64,000 nt of DNA from Pseudomonas segetis (GCF_900188155.1 NZ_FZOG01000001.1:1201104-1265103); one strand, 5' to 3'; positions 46,869 through 55,860 are shown, counted from the first letter of the stretch. The notes: generated by a model from the letters alone, not told the origin. Program-made: numbers and translations.

Positions 46869-48521
46869 ATGAACTTGTTATTACTCATGGCCAAGCGTTC
46901 ATGGCGCGTGCTATTGATTGCAACCCTGACGGGATTGATCTGCGGGCTGGCGGCGGCGGGTCTGATCGCAAATATCAACCACAGCCTGGAAGTGTTTGAT
47001 CAGTTACACCCTGCCGATGGCCTCTACTTTGCCGGGCTGGTATTGCTGGTCGCCATCTCGCGGGTAATTGCTGACGTCAGCCTGCTACGCCTGGGGCAAG
47101 GCGCCGTCCACGACATGCGCCTGCACCTGAGCACCAAATTGATCGAAACACCTTTCGCGCAATTGCAACGCCTGGGCAAGCACCGGCTTCTGGCCATGCT
47201 GACGGATGACACCCAGACCATCAGCCAGGCGGTCGAACTGGTGCCGATATTGCTGGTCAACGTTGGGATCATCGCCGCATGCCTTGGCTATCTGGGCTGG
47301 CTCAGCCTGCCGTTGCTCGGTTTGACCTTGCTGCTGATTGTCCTGGGCAGCCTCAGCTTCAATTGGCCGCAACGCCGCGCACTGACCTCGATTGCGCGGG
47401 CGCGCGAACTCAAGGATCAATTGTTCGACCAATACCGTCTGCTCACCGATGGCAGCAAGGAACTGCAACTCAACCACCCGCGTCGGCAGCACTTCTTCAC
47501 TCGCCTGCTTATCCCGGTGAGCCAGCAGTACCGTCGGGACTTTGTCCGAGGCATGAGCATCTATACCCTGGTGCTCAATTGGGGCAATGCCGTGTTCTAT
47601 CTGTTGATCGGCATAGTGTTGTTCGCCGCACCGCACTTTATCGACCTTGGCGTCAGCCTCGTCACCGGCTATATCCTGACCATTCTCTACATGATCACCC
47701 CGCTTTCGGAGCTGATGAACGCATTGCCAACCCTGGGCCGGGCCAGCGTCGCGCTGAACAAGATCCGCTCGCTGGAGGGCGAGATGCAAGCCAACGACGA
47801 GGCAGTGGAATCAATCCCGGCGACCCAGGTTCGTAGCTTGGTGTGTCAGCAAGTGACCCATACCTACTACCGCGAGCGCGAGGATGGTCATTTCACCCTC
47901 GGCCCCATCGACCTCAGTCTCAATGCTGGCGAGACGGTGTTTATCACCGGCGGCAACGGCAGTGGCAAGACCACCCTGGCCTTGTTGTTGACCGGGCTTT
48001 ACCGCCCCGAAAGCGGCGATATCGTGCTTGACGAACAAGTGTCCTCAAGTCACGACAATCACCAGTACCGGCAGCATTTCTCGGCGATTTTTACCGACTT
48101 TTGCCTGTTCGAAAACCTGCTCAATGGTGATGATCCGCAACTGGTGCAGCAGGCACAGGACTATCTGGTACATCTGCAACTGGATCATAAAGTGCGAATC
48201 GACAACGGCCAGTTGACGACCTTGGCGCTATCCAGCGGTCAACGCAAGCGCCTGGCCCTGCTCAGTGCCTATCTGGAGGACCGTCCCTGCTACCTGTTCG
48301 ATGAATGGGCCGCCGACCAGGACCCGGTGTTCAAACACTTTTTCTACACCCGAATCCTGCCCGACCTGCGTCAGCGCGACAAACTGGTGATTGTCATTTC
48401 CCATGACGATGCCTACTTCAATCTGGCCGACCGACTGCTTCGTATCGAGCACGGAGCACTCAGCGAAATAACAGCCCAAGCCAACGCAAAAGCGCCCCCG
48501 CTGACTGAGGCCTGTTCATAG
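46869..48521 (+). CDS. PvdE-like ABC exporter (cyclic-peptide transporter family)
   Basis: This 550-residue half-transporter has an N-terminal six-helix membrane domain (residues ~1-320) fused to an ATPase domain with Walker A GGNGSGKTT, signature ALSSGQRKRLALL and Walker B CYLFDEW, where DEW replaces the usual DEP/DEA. Length and layout match PvdE, which moves the acylated pyoverdine precursor across the inner membrane. ATG 46869 lies one base after the NRPS 5 stop and has GGAG 10 bases upstream; the longer frame from 46797 overlaps NRPS 5. As the last gene of the biosynthetic operon it probably exports the finished lipopeptide to the periplasm. Confidence 0.9.
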   Translation: MNLLLLMAKRSWRVLLIATLTGLICGLAAAGLIANINHSLEVFDQLHPADGLYFAGLVLLVAISRVIADVSLLRLGQGAVHDMRLHLSTKLIETPFAQLQRLGKHRLLAMLTDDTQTISQAVELVPILLVNVGIIAACLGYLGWLSLPLLGLTLLLIVLGSLSFNWPQRRALTSIARARELKDQLFDQYRLLTDGSKELQLNHPRRQHFFTRLLIPVSQQYRRDFVRGMSIYTLVLNWGNAVFYLLIGIVLFAAPHFIDLGVSLVTGYILTILYMITPLSELMNALPTLGRASVALNKIRSLEGEMQANDEAVESIPATQVRSLVCQQVTHTYYREREDGHFTLGPIDLSLNAGETVFITGGNGSGKTTLALLLTGLYRPESGDIVLDEQVSSSHDNHQYRQHFSAIFTDFCLFENLLNGDDPQLVQQAQDYLVHLQLDHKVRIDNGQLTTLALSSGQRKRLALLSAYLEDRPCYLFDEWAADQDPVFKHFFYTRILPDLRQRDKLVIVISHDDAYFNLADRLLRIEHGALSEITAQANAKAPPLTEACS

Positions 48522-48531
48522 AGGCAAGGGT

Positions 48532-49221
48532 TTAATCGTCTTGATAGATGGATTGCAGGTAACTCACCTGCTCTTCCAGGGGCAGACGATGCAGTTTGGG
48601 GCACGACTCACAAAGCACAGGCGTCTGACCCTCGACGGGCGCATGCAATTGGTAATGCAGGCAGCAATGTCGGCGCAGCGGCAAACAGGGACAAACCTGC
48701 GGCGCGGGGGACTCAACCATGCGTTGCAGGCCCCGTAATTTCAGGCGGCCATCGTTCACTGTTGCCTGCTCCAGCCAGCGGTGCGCCTTGGCGAATCCGT
48801 CTCGGGACAAATCGGCATCCATTCGTGCGAAGGCCCCGTCCCAGATGGCAACCATATTGCCCCAGAGAATTTTCGGCGCCAGCCCCCCGGCACCAGCAAG
48901 GGTGGTGAAAAGCGGTGCCAGGTGTTCATGGGTCAGCCGTGACCAATAGTCCGTACGTTCTTCGGTGGCTAAATATGAGGGTTGGCTGGGCAATCCCAGA
49001 GCCAGAGGTTGCCCATTATCGTGCAACAACACAGCCCCCTCGCCCCAGAAATCGATCGCACAGTCACGGGTGAGGACACAGGCCAGAGTGGCGGGCAGGA
49101 CAATGCTCATATAGTTCATCGACCACTGTGAAACCACCGCTGCGCGGTTGATCCCTGGATAAAGCAAGGCGAATTGGGCCAGCAAGGGCAGCAGCGTCTC
49201 GGACTCGGCAACCCGGCTCAA
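48532..49221 (-). CDS. FhuF-like siderophore-iron reductase ([2Fe-2S])
   Basis: This is a 229-residue protein. The C-terminus carries a cysteine cluster CPCLPLRRHCC followed 16 residues later by CESC, which resembles the CC-x-CxxC iron-sulphur site of FhuF-family ferric-siderophore reductases. The middle shows ILWGNMVAIWDGAF, in line with the family's W/N-rich core. These cytoplasmic enzymes reduce Fe(III) in the imported siderophore so that iron is released. The start is uncertain: TTG 49221 has no good ribosome-binding site and the frame stays open upstream, so the true N-terminus may be longer. It is convergent with the exporter (10 bases apart) and divergent from the next ABC transporter, with a Fur-like site between. 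Confidence 0.82.
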   Translation of the reverse strand: MSRVAESETLLPLLAQFALLYPGINRAAVVSQWSMNYMSIVLPATLACVLTRDCAIDFWGEGAVLLHDNGQPLALGLPSQPSYLATEERTDYWSRLTHEHLAPLFTTLAGAGGLAPKILWGNMVAIWDGAFARMDADLSRDGFAKAHRWLEQATVNDGRLKLRGLQRMVESPAPQVCPCLPLRRHCCLHYQLHAPVEGQTPVLCESCPKLHRLPLEEQVSYLQSIYQDD

Positions 49222-49338
49222 TGCAATGGACGACTGAATACCAGAGTCATGCCGGATTACCCTTTGTATCGGCGGCCAGGCCTGATTTAGCCATTCTGGA
49301 AATTCGATATGGGGCTCCCGTGACTTTCACTATTGAAT

Positions 49339-49357
49339 GCAAACGATTAGCATTGGC
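49339..49357. promoter_or_regulatory. Fur-like box between fhuF-like and SbmA-like genes
   Basis: GCAAACGATTAGCATTGGC matches 12 of 19 Fur consensus positions and sits inside an AATGC...GCATT inverted repeat (49337-49355). It is centrally placed between two divergent iron-related genes, 118 and 63 bases from their starts. Confidence 0.55.
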
Positions 49358-49419
49358 GAATCCTATCCTTCCGCCCGTGCAAACTCAACGTCGTCAGCAA
49401 CCGGATTCCCCAAGCCCCT

Positions 49420-51216
49420 ATGCATACACTCCGCAGTTTCTGGCGCATTTCTCGGCCTTTCTGGGTCTCTGAACAAAAGTACCCGGCCCTGCTGTTGCTT
49501 TTGGCCACTGTACTAATGAACCTGTGTCTGGTGGGGGTCAATATCCTCAACAATTTCTGGAACCTGCACTTCTATAACGCATTGCAGGCCAAGGATTATC
49601 CTGGTTTTCTCCTGGGTGGCGTGCAGTTCATCCTGCTGCAAATTGGCTTGGCAAGCTTTACCGTTGCGGCGTTTCACTTCCAGCAAAAATTAACCTTGCG
49701 CTGGCGTCGCTGGGCCACCAACAACATGCTTGAGCAATGGCTGGGCAAGCAGCGTTATCAAAAGCTTAAACTGACCGAAACCGACGTCGACAACCCCGAT
49801 CAGCGGATTGCCGAAGACATTGACCTGTTCATCATCAAGTCGCTCAAGCTGAGCCTGGGGTTAATGACATCCGTGGTGTCGCTGTTTTCCTTCCTGCACA
49901 TCCTCTGGCAAGCCTCTAGCCTGGTCAACGTGCCGTTCGCCGGTGAGTCCGTGGTCATTCCGGGTTTGCTGGTATGGGTCGCATTGATTTATGCCCTGCT
50001 GGGCACGGGTTTCGCGTTCTGGCTAGGGCGTGCATTACCCCGGCTGAACTTCATTCAACAGCGCCGTGAAGCCGACTTTCGCTTCTCCCTGATGCGCCTG
50101 CGGGAGAACGCCGACTCGGTCGCCCAGTATCAAGGCGAAACGCTGGAGAACGCCCGCTTCAACCAACGCCTGGAGGCTGCGCTGCAGAACTTCTGGGAAT
50201 TGGTGAAAAAGCAAAAGCTGATCATGGGTTACTCAACCTTCTACTTGCGCAGCGCCACGGTTATTCCCATGTTTATCATGGCACCGCAATTCTTTGCTGG
50301 CGCATTCCCCCTCGGCCGCCTGACTCAGATAAGTTCCGCCTTTGGTGAAGTGCACGCAGCCATTGCCTACCTGGTGGAGGTGTTCCCGGAATTGACCGAG
50401 TGGAAATCGGTGATCGACCGATTGATCGGTTTCCAGAAACGTCTTGACAAGGTCGATGTGAACTCAGGGGTCGTGCACAAGCATCAGCTCAAAGCTCTGC
50501 AGGTCAAGGATTTAGCCATCTGGCTGCCAAGTGGTCGGCGCTTGCTCAACGGCTTCAATCTTTCACTCGAACCCGGCGACAGCCTATTGATCAGCGCACC
50601 GTCAGGCTATGGTAAATCAACGCTGGTTCGGGCGATTACAGGGCTGTGGCCCCATGCTTCGGGTTCGACTTATTACGACCGGGAGCATGCGCTCACACTC
50701 TCGCAAAAACCCTACCTGCCATTGGGCAACCTGCGCGAGGCGCTCTGGTATCCAAACCCACCTCAGCGCGAAGAAGATGCCACGCTCATCCAGACCATGC
50801 AGCAAATCGGCCTGCAACACCTGATCGAGCAACTGGATCAGGTGCATGACTGGGCGCAAACCCTGAGCATCGGCGAACAGCAGCGCTGCGCCTTCGTGCG
50901 AGCGTTGATGGCCCGCCCATCCGTGTTATTTCTTGACGAAAGCAGTTCGGCACTGGATGCCGCGAACGAGGAAGGTTGTTATCAGTTGCTCAAGCAGGCA
51001 CTGCCCGAAACCATCTTGATCAGCATCGGCCATAATGCTTCGCTGGAGCGTTTCCACCGGCAAGTTTTGGAATTGCTGAGCGAGAACCGCTGGGAGTATC
51101 GAGCCGCGAACTGCGGTGCCCCGATGCGATCAAAAGCTAACCCAGATGAGAACAAGCGACAGCATGGCATGACAGCCGGGCAAACACTGAGCCACACAAA
51201 GTTAGAGTTTGATTAA
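49420..51216 (+). CDS. SbmA/BacA/YddA-type ABC transporter (fused permease and ATPase)
   Basis: This is a 598-residue protein. The N-terminal part (residues ~1-345) is an SbmA/BacA-like membrane domain (FWNLHFYNALQAKD, then RWRRWATNNMLEQWLGKQRYQ and DNPDQRIAEDID). The C-terminal ATPase has Walker A SAPSGYGKST, signature LSIGEQQRCAFVRAL and Walker B VLFLDESSSALD. This arrangement matches the YddA/ABCD-like family that moves peptides, bleomycin or cobalamin-like compounds. In this setting, beside the reductase and under a Fur-like box, it probably takes the ferric lipopeptide from periplasm to cytoplasm, though secretion is also possible. No other inner-membrane importer is present in the cluster. 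The ATG lacks a strong ribosome-binding site. Confidence 0.85.
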   Translation: MHTLRSFWRISRPFWVSEQKYPALLLLLATVLMNLCLVGVNILNNFWNLHFYNALQAKDYPGFLLGGVQFILLQIGLASFTVAAFHFQQKLTLRWRRWATNNMLEQWLGKQRYQKLKLTETDVDNPDQRIAEDIDLFIIKSLKLSLGLMTSVVSLFSFLHILWQASSLVNVPFAGESVVIPGLLVWVALIYALLGTGFAFWLGRALPRLNFIQQRREADFRFSLMRLRENADSVAQYQGETLENARFNQRLEAALQNFWELVKKQKLIMGYSTFYLRSATVIPMFIMAPQFFAGAFPLGRLTQISSAFGEVHAAIAYLVEVFPELTEWKSVIDRLIGFQKRLDKVDVNSGVVHKHQLKALQVKDLAIWLPSGRRLLNGFNLSLEPGDSLLISAPSGYGKSTLVRAITGLWPHASGSTYYDREHALTLSQKPYLPLGNLREALWYPNPPQREEDATLIQTMQQIGLQHLIEQLDQVHDWAQTLSIGEQQRCAFVRALMARPSVLFLDESSSALDAANEEGCYQLLKQALPETILISIGHNASLERFHRQVLELLSENRWEYRAANCGAPMRSKANPDENKRQHGMTAGQTLSHTKLEFD

Positions 51217-51235
51217 TGTCGTAATCTTGGCATTG

Positions 51236-51263
51236 GCTCGAGGTGCTGCAACCCGCCTCGAGC
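51236..51263. terminator. Hairpin between the SbmA-like gene and the SDR gene
   Basis: GCTCGAGG and CCTCGAGC form a perfect 8-base stem with a 12-base loop in the gap between convergent genes. It is suited to ending both transcripts, but neither side has a clear T-run. It marks the right-hand edge of the siderophore cluster. Confidence 0.5.
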
Positions 51264-51312
51264 GTAACGGACTATACCCTGGCCACCTGGCCTGCGTTTA
51301 ACAACCTTCTGA

Positions 51313-52080
51313 TCAACCAAGCATTCCCGTATCTCCGCACACTGAAATGGCTTGTCCTGACAGGGTTTTGCTGCGCGGGCTGGCCAGGAAGACAACCTGG
51401 TCGGCGATCTGTTGCGGAGTGACATAGTCATGGATCGACGTAAATGAAAACGCCTCACGCTCTGTCTCTTCGAAACTAGCGCCTTTTGCCTCGGCGCGAG
51501 CTTCCAGCACCCTGCGCTGGCGATCACCTGAAACGATACCAGGCAGAACCGCATTGACCCGGATCTTGTCTGGTCCCAGTTCAATCGCCATGGACTTGGT
51601 CAAGCCGATCACGCCCCATTTGGCCGCGGCATAAGGGCTGCGCAGCTTGAAGCCCAGGCGTCCGGCCAGCGAAGAAATATTAACGATCGATGGATTCCGG
51701 CTCTGTCGCAGGTGCGGCACGGCACGACCGATAGTGACGAACTGGCTGGTCAGACAGATCGCCAGGCATTGCTCAACCTGGCCAACTTCAAGCGCTTCGA
51801 TTCGTCCTGTAGGACCAGCAATGCCAGCGTTGTTGACCAGGCAATCAAGCCCGCCAAGGTGCTTAACGGCAGCCTCTATGAATTGCGTCAAGGCACGGCT
51901 ATCCGCGACATCCACCTTCTGTCTGAAGACATCGTCGGGCAACGTGGCAAGGGCTGAGTCATCAATATCACAGGTGGCGACCTGTGCGCCCTCCTCGCGA
52001 AAAGCATCGACAATCGCGCGCCCTATACCGCCAGCGCCCGCCGTGACAATGATGCGGGCATCTGTAAGAGAAAGCTCCAT
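51313..52080 (-). CDS. Short-chain dehydrogenase/reductase (SDR)
   Basis: This 255-residue classical SDR has the cofactor loop TAGAGGIG, CDIDD after beta-2 (acidic, so NAD is likelier than NADP), NNAG, the catalytic Ser in NISSLAG and YAAAK. It would oxidise a secondary alcohol or hydroxy acid. It is the last gene of the minus-strand TRAP transporter operon, 35 bases after dctM, so its substrate is probably the imported compound or an early product of it. The exact substrate cannot be told from sequence. Confidence 0.88.
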   Translation of the reverse strand: MELSLTDARIIVTAGAGGIGRAIVDAFREEGAQVATCDIDDSALATLPDDVFRQKVDVADSRALTQFIEAAVKHLGGLDCLVNNAGIAGPTGRIEALEVGQVEQCLAICLTSQFVTIGRAVPHLRQSRNPSIVNISSLAGRLGFKLRSPYAAAKWGVIGLTKSMAIELGPDKIRVNAVLPGIVSGDRQRRVLEARAEAKGASFEETEREAFSFTSIHDYVTPQQIADQVVFLASPRSKTLSGQAISVCGDTGMLG

Positions 52081-52115
52081 TTAAAGCACTCCTTTATTAT
52101 TAGATTGAGGCTGTT

Positions 52116-53384
52116 CTACCTGCCGAGTATCGACAGCGAAAGCCAGGGAACGAAGCTGATAATCATCAGAACCGCGAGCATAAGCGCGACAAATGGCAGG
52201 ATTGCCCGTGTCAGATTCGCGATTGAAGTACGTGATATCTGTGAGGCAATAAACAGGTTGAGCCCAACCGGTGGCGTGAACATGCCCATGGCCAGGTTCA
52301 CCACCATGATGATGCCGAAGTGCACTGGATTAATTCCGAAATTAAGGGCAATCGGCAGAAGAATAGGCGTGAAGATCAGGATCGCAGCAGCTGCTTCGAG
52401 GAACATTCCAACAAACAACAGCAGCACATTGACCAGGATAATGAACTGCCATGGACTCTCGATGACGCCGACGACTAGCTCTGAAATGGCCGCTGGAATC
52501 TGCAAGGAAAGGATAATTCGTCCATAGAGACCTGCCGTGGCAATGATGCTCAGCACAACTGCCGAAGTAATGGCGGACCTGCGCAAGATATTCGGGATAT
52601 CACGCAGCGGTAGCTCACGGTAGATAACGGCCCCGACTATGAATGAATAGACCACGGCAATAACGGCTGCTTCTGTTGGCGTGACTATGCCGCCATAGAT
52701 GCCACCCAAGATCAGCGCAGGCATCAGCAAAGCGAGGATAGCCTTGCGCCCTGCCCTGAATATTTCACCGATACTTGAAGGCTCGCCACGGGTTGCCGGA
52801 TGTTGCAGTGCTCGGCAGTAGGCAAAGATCATCAGCGACCCAACAACGACAAACCCAGGCAAGAACCCTGCGGTGAACATGGCGCCAACGGATTGGTTTG
52901 CGGCAATGGCATAGAGAATCAGCGGAATACTCGGCGGAATAATCACGCCCAGGGCACCTGAAGCGGCCTGATTGGCTGCGGCATATGAAGCGCTGTAGCC
53001 TTGGCTGATCATCGCCGGAATCAAGATTGCCCCGACTGCTGCAGTGGTTGCTGCGCCAGAGCCTGAAATGGCTGCGAAAAACGCCGATGTGACAATTGCA
53101 ACCATGGCCAGGCCGCCATTCATGCTGCCAACCAGCGTGCGCGAGAACTCAACCAGCCGGTGCGAGATGCCACCACGCTGCATCAAGTCGCCGGCGAGAA
53201 TAAAAAATGGGATAGCCAGCAACGGAAATGAATTGACTGAACGGATCATCTCTTGTGGGACGATCAGCATCGGCATGATATCGCCCATCCAGATTGCGAT
53301 AATCGCCGCCAGCCCAAGCGCGAAAGTCACGGGCGCACCGATGGCCAGCAATAATAGTAGTGATCCAAATAAAAGCGCGGCCAT
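52116..53384 (-). CDS. dctM: TRAP transporter large membrane subunit (DctM family)
   Basis: This 422-residue protein is almost wholly hydrophobic with about 12 membrane helices. Typical DctM elements are visible: IPFFILAGDLMQRGGISHRLVEFS near the N-terminus, SGSGAATTAAVGAILIP, PPSIPLILYAI, TPTEAAVIAVVYSF and FTPPVGLNLFIA. It forms the sodium-driven channel of a TRAP transporter together with the DctQ gene 3 bases upstream. It belongs to an operon order dctP-dctQ-dctM-SDR. TRAP systems mostly import carboxylates and sugar acids, in keeping with the divergent hydroxyacid dehydrogenase and keto-acid cleavage genes. Confidence 0.92.
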   Translation of the reverse strand: MAALLFGSLLLLLAIGAPVTFALGLAAIIAIWMGDIMPMLIVPQEMIRSVNSFPLLAIPFFILAGDLMQRGGISHRLVEFSRTLVGSMNGGLAMVAIVTSAFFAAISGSGAATTAAVGAILIPAMISQGYSASYAAANQAASGALGVIIPPSIPLILYAIAANQSVGAMFTAGFLPGFVVVGSLMIFAYCRALQHPATRGEPSSIGEIFRAGRKAILALLMPALILGGIYGGIVTPTEAAVIAVVYSFIVGAVIYRELPLRDIPNILRRSAITSAVVLSIIATAGLYGRIILSLQIPAAISELVVGVIESPWQFIILVNVLLLFVGMFLEAAAAILIFTPILLPIALNFGINPVHFGIIMVVNLAMGMFTPPVGLNLFIASQISRTSIANLTRAILPFVALMLAVLMIISFVPWLSLSILGR

Positions 53385-53387
53385 GAC

Positions 53388-53879
53388 CTAGTCCTTTTTC
53401 GCGGTAAAGGTGTCAGCGATGATCGCGAAGGCGTTGATAAATATCATCGCCGCACCCGCCGGAACAGCGGCGTAGAGCCAGCCCATCGACACTCTGAGGC
53501 TAGGCGAGGTCTGCCCCACTACCCGTTCCGTGATGTGAAGTCCCTCTGTCAGCAATACCCACGCAAAGACGCAGGACACCAGCGCAACCAGCAGGCGCAG
53601 TTCCCGGGCAAAACGACCATTCGCAAACCCCGACAGCAACTCGACAGCAATCAGCGAACCATGTCGATAGGCATATGCCGCACCCAGCATGGTCATCCAG
53701 ACCATCGAGAAACGTGCCACTTCCTCGGAGAATGTGAGCGAGTGCCCCATCACGTATCGAGCGAAGACCTGCCAACTGATCAGTACAGTCATTACCAGCA
53801 GCAGTGCTGCCAGAAACCAACCGCACAACCAATTGATGCGATCCACTCCCTGCACTAGCTTGCGCATGACGACTTGCAT
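53388..53879 (-). CDS. dctQ: TRAP transporter small membrane subunit (DctQ family)
   Basis: This is a 163-residue protein with four membrane helices. It has the family pattern ISWQVFARYVMGHSLTFSEEVARF followed by GAAYAYRHGSLIAVELL. GGAG 7 bases before the ATG supports the start. It partners the DctM subunit encoded immediately downstream. Confidence 0.9.
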   Translation of the reverse strand: MQVVMRKLVQGVDRINWLCGWFLAALLLVMTVLISWQVFARYVMGHSLTFSEEVARFSMVWMTMLGAAYAYRHGSLIAVELLSGFANGRFARELRLLVALVSCVFAWVLLTEGLHITERVVGQTSPSLRVSMGWLYAAVPAGAAMIFINAFAIIADTFTAKKD

Positions 53880-53943
53880 GAGAATCTCCTGAAATATTCA
53901 AAGTGGCGGGCCAGGTAGAAGACCCGCTTAAAAGAGCGTGCAA

Positions 53944-54927
53944 TCAAGGCTTGAAGTTGATTGCGGCATCCACCAATTCGGGGCCGACTTTCTCTTTCCA
54001 CTTGCTGATCACAGGTTGTACGCGCTCGCGAAACGCGTCGAGATCCGGGCGTGTGACAACCATCCCCAGCTCTCCAAGCTTGACGATAAGTTCTTTCTCC
54101 ATGCGTTGGGATGCTTCGCGTTGCACCGTCAAAGCCGTTTTTGCAGCCTGGAGAACGATCGCCTGGTCTGACTCGGACAGGGAGTTGAACAGCTTCGCCC
54201 CCATCATGAAGGGGGCTGGCGAGTACACATGCTGAGTCAGGTTCAGGTATTTCTGCACCTCGTAGAACTTGACGTCATAGATGGTCGCGATCGGATTTTC
54301 CTGGCTATCGATCACCCCTTGCTGCAGCGCGGTAAAGACTTCGGTCCAGGCCATTGGGGAAGCATCAGCGCCCAGCGCTGTCCAGGTATCAACCTGTACC
54401 CGGCTTTCCTGGGTACGGTGGCGGATGCCTTTGAGGTCATCAGGGGTGTGCAGGGGCCGCACATTGTTGGTGTTATGCCGGTATCCGTTTTCCATCCAGC
54501 AAAGAATCTTCACACCCACTTGATCCTCCAGCTTTTTCGCCAGTTGGTCACCGTATTTGCTGTCAAGAAAGCCGTAGGCCTGTTCAGGGGTACGGAAGAT
54601 ATACGGCAGATCGAACAGCATGAATTCATCGACAAAACCGCCCATGGGGCCAGTCGAGCTGATGCCCATATCGATCAGGCCAAAGCCAATGCCCTCCACT
54701 ACCTCACGCTCGCCACCAAGTGCGTTGTCATAGTGCGGGCGGATTGTCAGACGTCCGTTAGATAGCCTTGAAAGCTCTTCACCGAATTTCAGTACACCCA
54801 CGGCGTGATGCGATTCCTTGCCCAGCGGCAGACTCACATCAAACACCCGGGTTTCTTCAGCTGTGGCAGTGCTGGCCATGAAGCAGGTGGCAGCCGTGGC
54901 TGCGATGGCAAAAATAAAGTTTTTCAT
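53944..54927 (-). CDS. dctP: TRAP transporter periplasmic solute-binding protein (DctP family)
   Basis: This 327-residue protein has a signal peptide (MKNFIFAIAATAATCFMASTATA). The mature part shows DctP-family features: GVLKFGEELSRLSNGRLTIRPHYDNALGGERE, then IRHRTQESRVQVDTWTALGADASPMAWTEVFTALQQGVIDSQENP. The Arg in IRHRTQE region is the usual carboxylate-binding position, so the ligand is most likely an organic acid. The start is ATG 54927, preceded by AGAGGAAGA; the frame extends to 54975 but that part precedes the signal peptide. It is the first gene of its operon and is divergent from the GntR regulator. Confidence 0.9.
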   Translation of the reverse strand: MKNFIFAIAATAATCFMASTATAEETRVFDVSLPLGKESHHAVGVLKFGEELSRLSNGRLTIRPHYDNALGGEREVVEGIGFGLIDMGISSTGPMGGFVDEFMLFDLPYIFRTPEQAYGFLDSKYGDQLAKKLEDQVGVKILCWMENGYRHNTNNVRPLHTPDDLKGIRHRTQESRVQVDTWTALGADASPMAWTEVFTALQQGVIDSQENPIATIYDVKFYEVQKYLNLTQHVYSPAPFMMGAKLFNSLSESDQAIVLQAAKTALTVQREASQRMEKELIVKLGELGMVVTRPDLDAFRERVQPVISKWKEKVGPELVDAAINFKP

Positions 54928-55073
54928 TTTCTTATTCTTCCTCTGAAAACCCATTTCTCGACTGCTGATTGGCAATCAATGGTTAAGCGATCGTCACAAA
55001 CCGTGATCACAGTTACTATATGTACGCGACTTTGAAGCGTCAACACGTTTGGCAGAACCCATATTGATTGACT

Positions 55074-55111
55074 AATATTCGATTCGTGCTGCATTCTAAA
55101 AAATATTCGAT
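55074..55111. promoter_or_regulatory. Direct repeats before the gntR gene
   Basis: AATATTCGAT occurs twice (55074-55083 and 55102-55111), 28 bases apart, within the AT-rich divergent region between dctP and gntR. A separate GTGATCAC palindrome lies at 55003-55010, nearer dctP. These are candidate binding sites for the GntR protein. The rest of 54928-55128 holds no gene. Confidence 0.4.
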
Positions 55112-55128
55112 AAAAGCGAGATCACACT

Positions 55129-55860
55129 TTGGATCAGTCAACTCCACCTCTGGCGAAAGATGGCCCACATGACAGTTGGGCACGACTGGGACCGCTGGCC
55201 CTTCAGGAAGGCGCAACAGCGCAGTCACTGGTCTACGCAACGCTTCGTCACGCACTGATCAGCGGATACTTCCATCCTGGCGAGGAGATCAGCCTGCGCA
55301 AGGCAGCGGCAGTCCTGGAGACCAGCGTCACACCGGTGCGCGAGGCATTGCGACGGCTTGAGGGAGATGGCGGCCTGGAGACCTTTGGCGGTAATCGAGT
55401 TCTGCGGGTCCCTATCCTGACCGACGCAGAATTGACTGAGATTCGCGATATTCGCGTCAACCTCGAAGGTTTTGCTGCAGCCCAGGCGATCAATCGGATC
55501 GGGTCAGCCCAGATGCGCGTTATCAATAACGCCTTCAACCTGATGACACGCGCCACTGAAACCCGCGATGTCGATATGTACCTTGAAAACAACTGGCGTT
55601 TTCATTCGCTGATCTATCGCGCTGCCGATCGGCCAATACTGATGAACCAAATCGAAAGCCTGTGGCTGCGGGTTGGGCCGCTCATTCGCATTGCCTTGAC
55701 CGAGCCACTGCATTTCGAGCACTCGATGGCCAGCCACAGTGCAGCACTGCAAGCCCTGCGGGTTGGTGATGCAGACGCCCTGCAGCTGGCCATTGCCAGC
55801 GACATTTCTGGTGCGGCAAGTGATCTGTGCCAAGCACTGCGCAAATGGGAGGCCAAGTGA
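55129..55860 (+). CDS. GntR-family regulator, FCD type
   Basis: This 243-residue protein has an N-terminal winged helix at about residues 30-95 (YATLRHALISGYFHPGEEIS, then AAAVLETSVTPVREALRRLEGDG). An FCD ligand-binding helical bundle follows (EIRDIRVNLEGFAA, and a later NWRFHSLIYRAADRP). FCD members respond to organic acids through a metal-binding pocket. The start is TTG 55129 with a weak GCGAG upstream; no ATG lies before the DNA-binding domain. It overlaps the dehydrogenase gene (GTGA) and is divergent from the TRAP operon, so it most likely controls both operons in response to the transported acid. Confidence 0.88.
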   Translation: MDQSTPPLAKDGPHDSWARLGPLALQEGATAQSLVYATLRHALISGYFHPGEEISLRKAAAVLETSVTPVREALRRLEGDGGLETFGGNRVLRVPILTDAELTEIRDIRVNLEGFAAAQAINRIGSAQMRVINNAFNLMTRATETRDVDMYLENNWRFHSLIYRAADRPILMNQIESLWLRVGPLIRIALTEPLHFEHSMASHSAALQALRVGDADALQLAIASDISGAASDLCQALRKWEAK

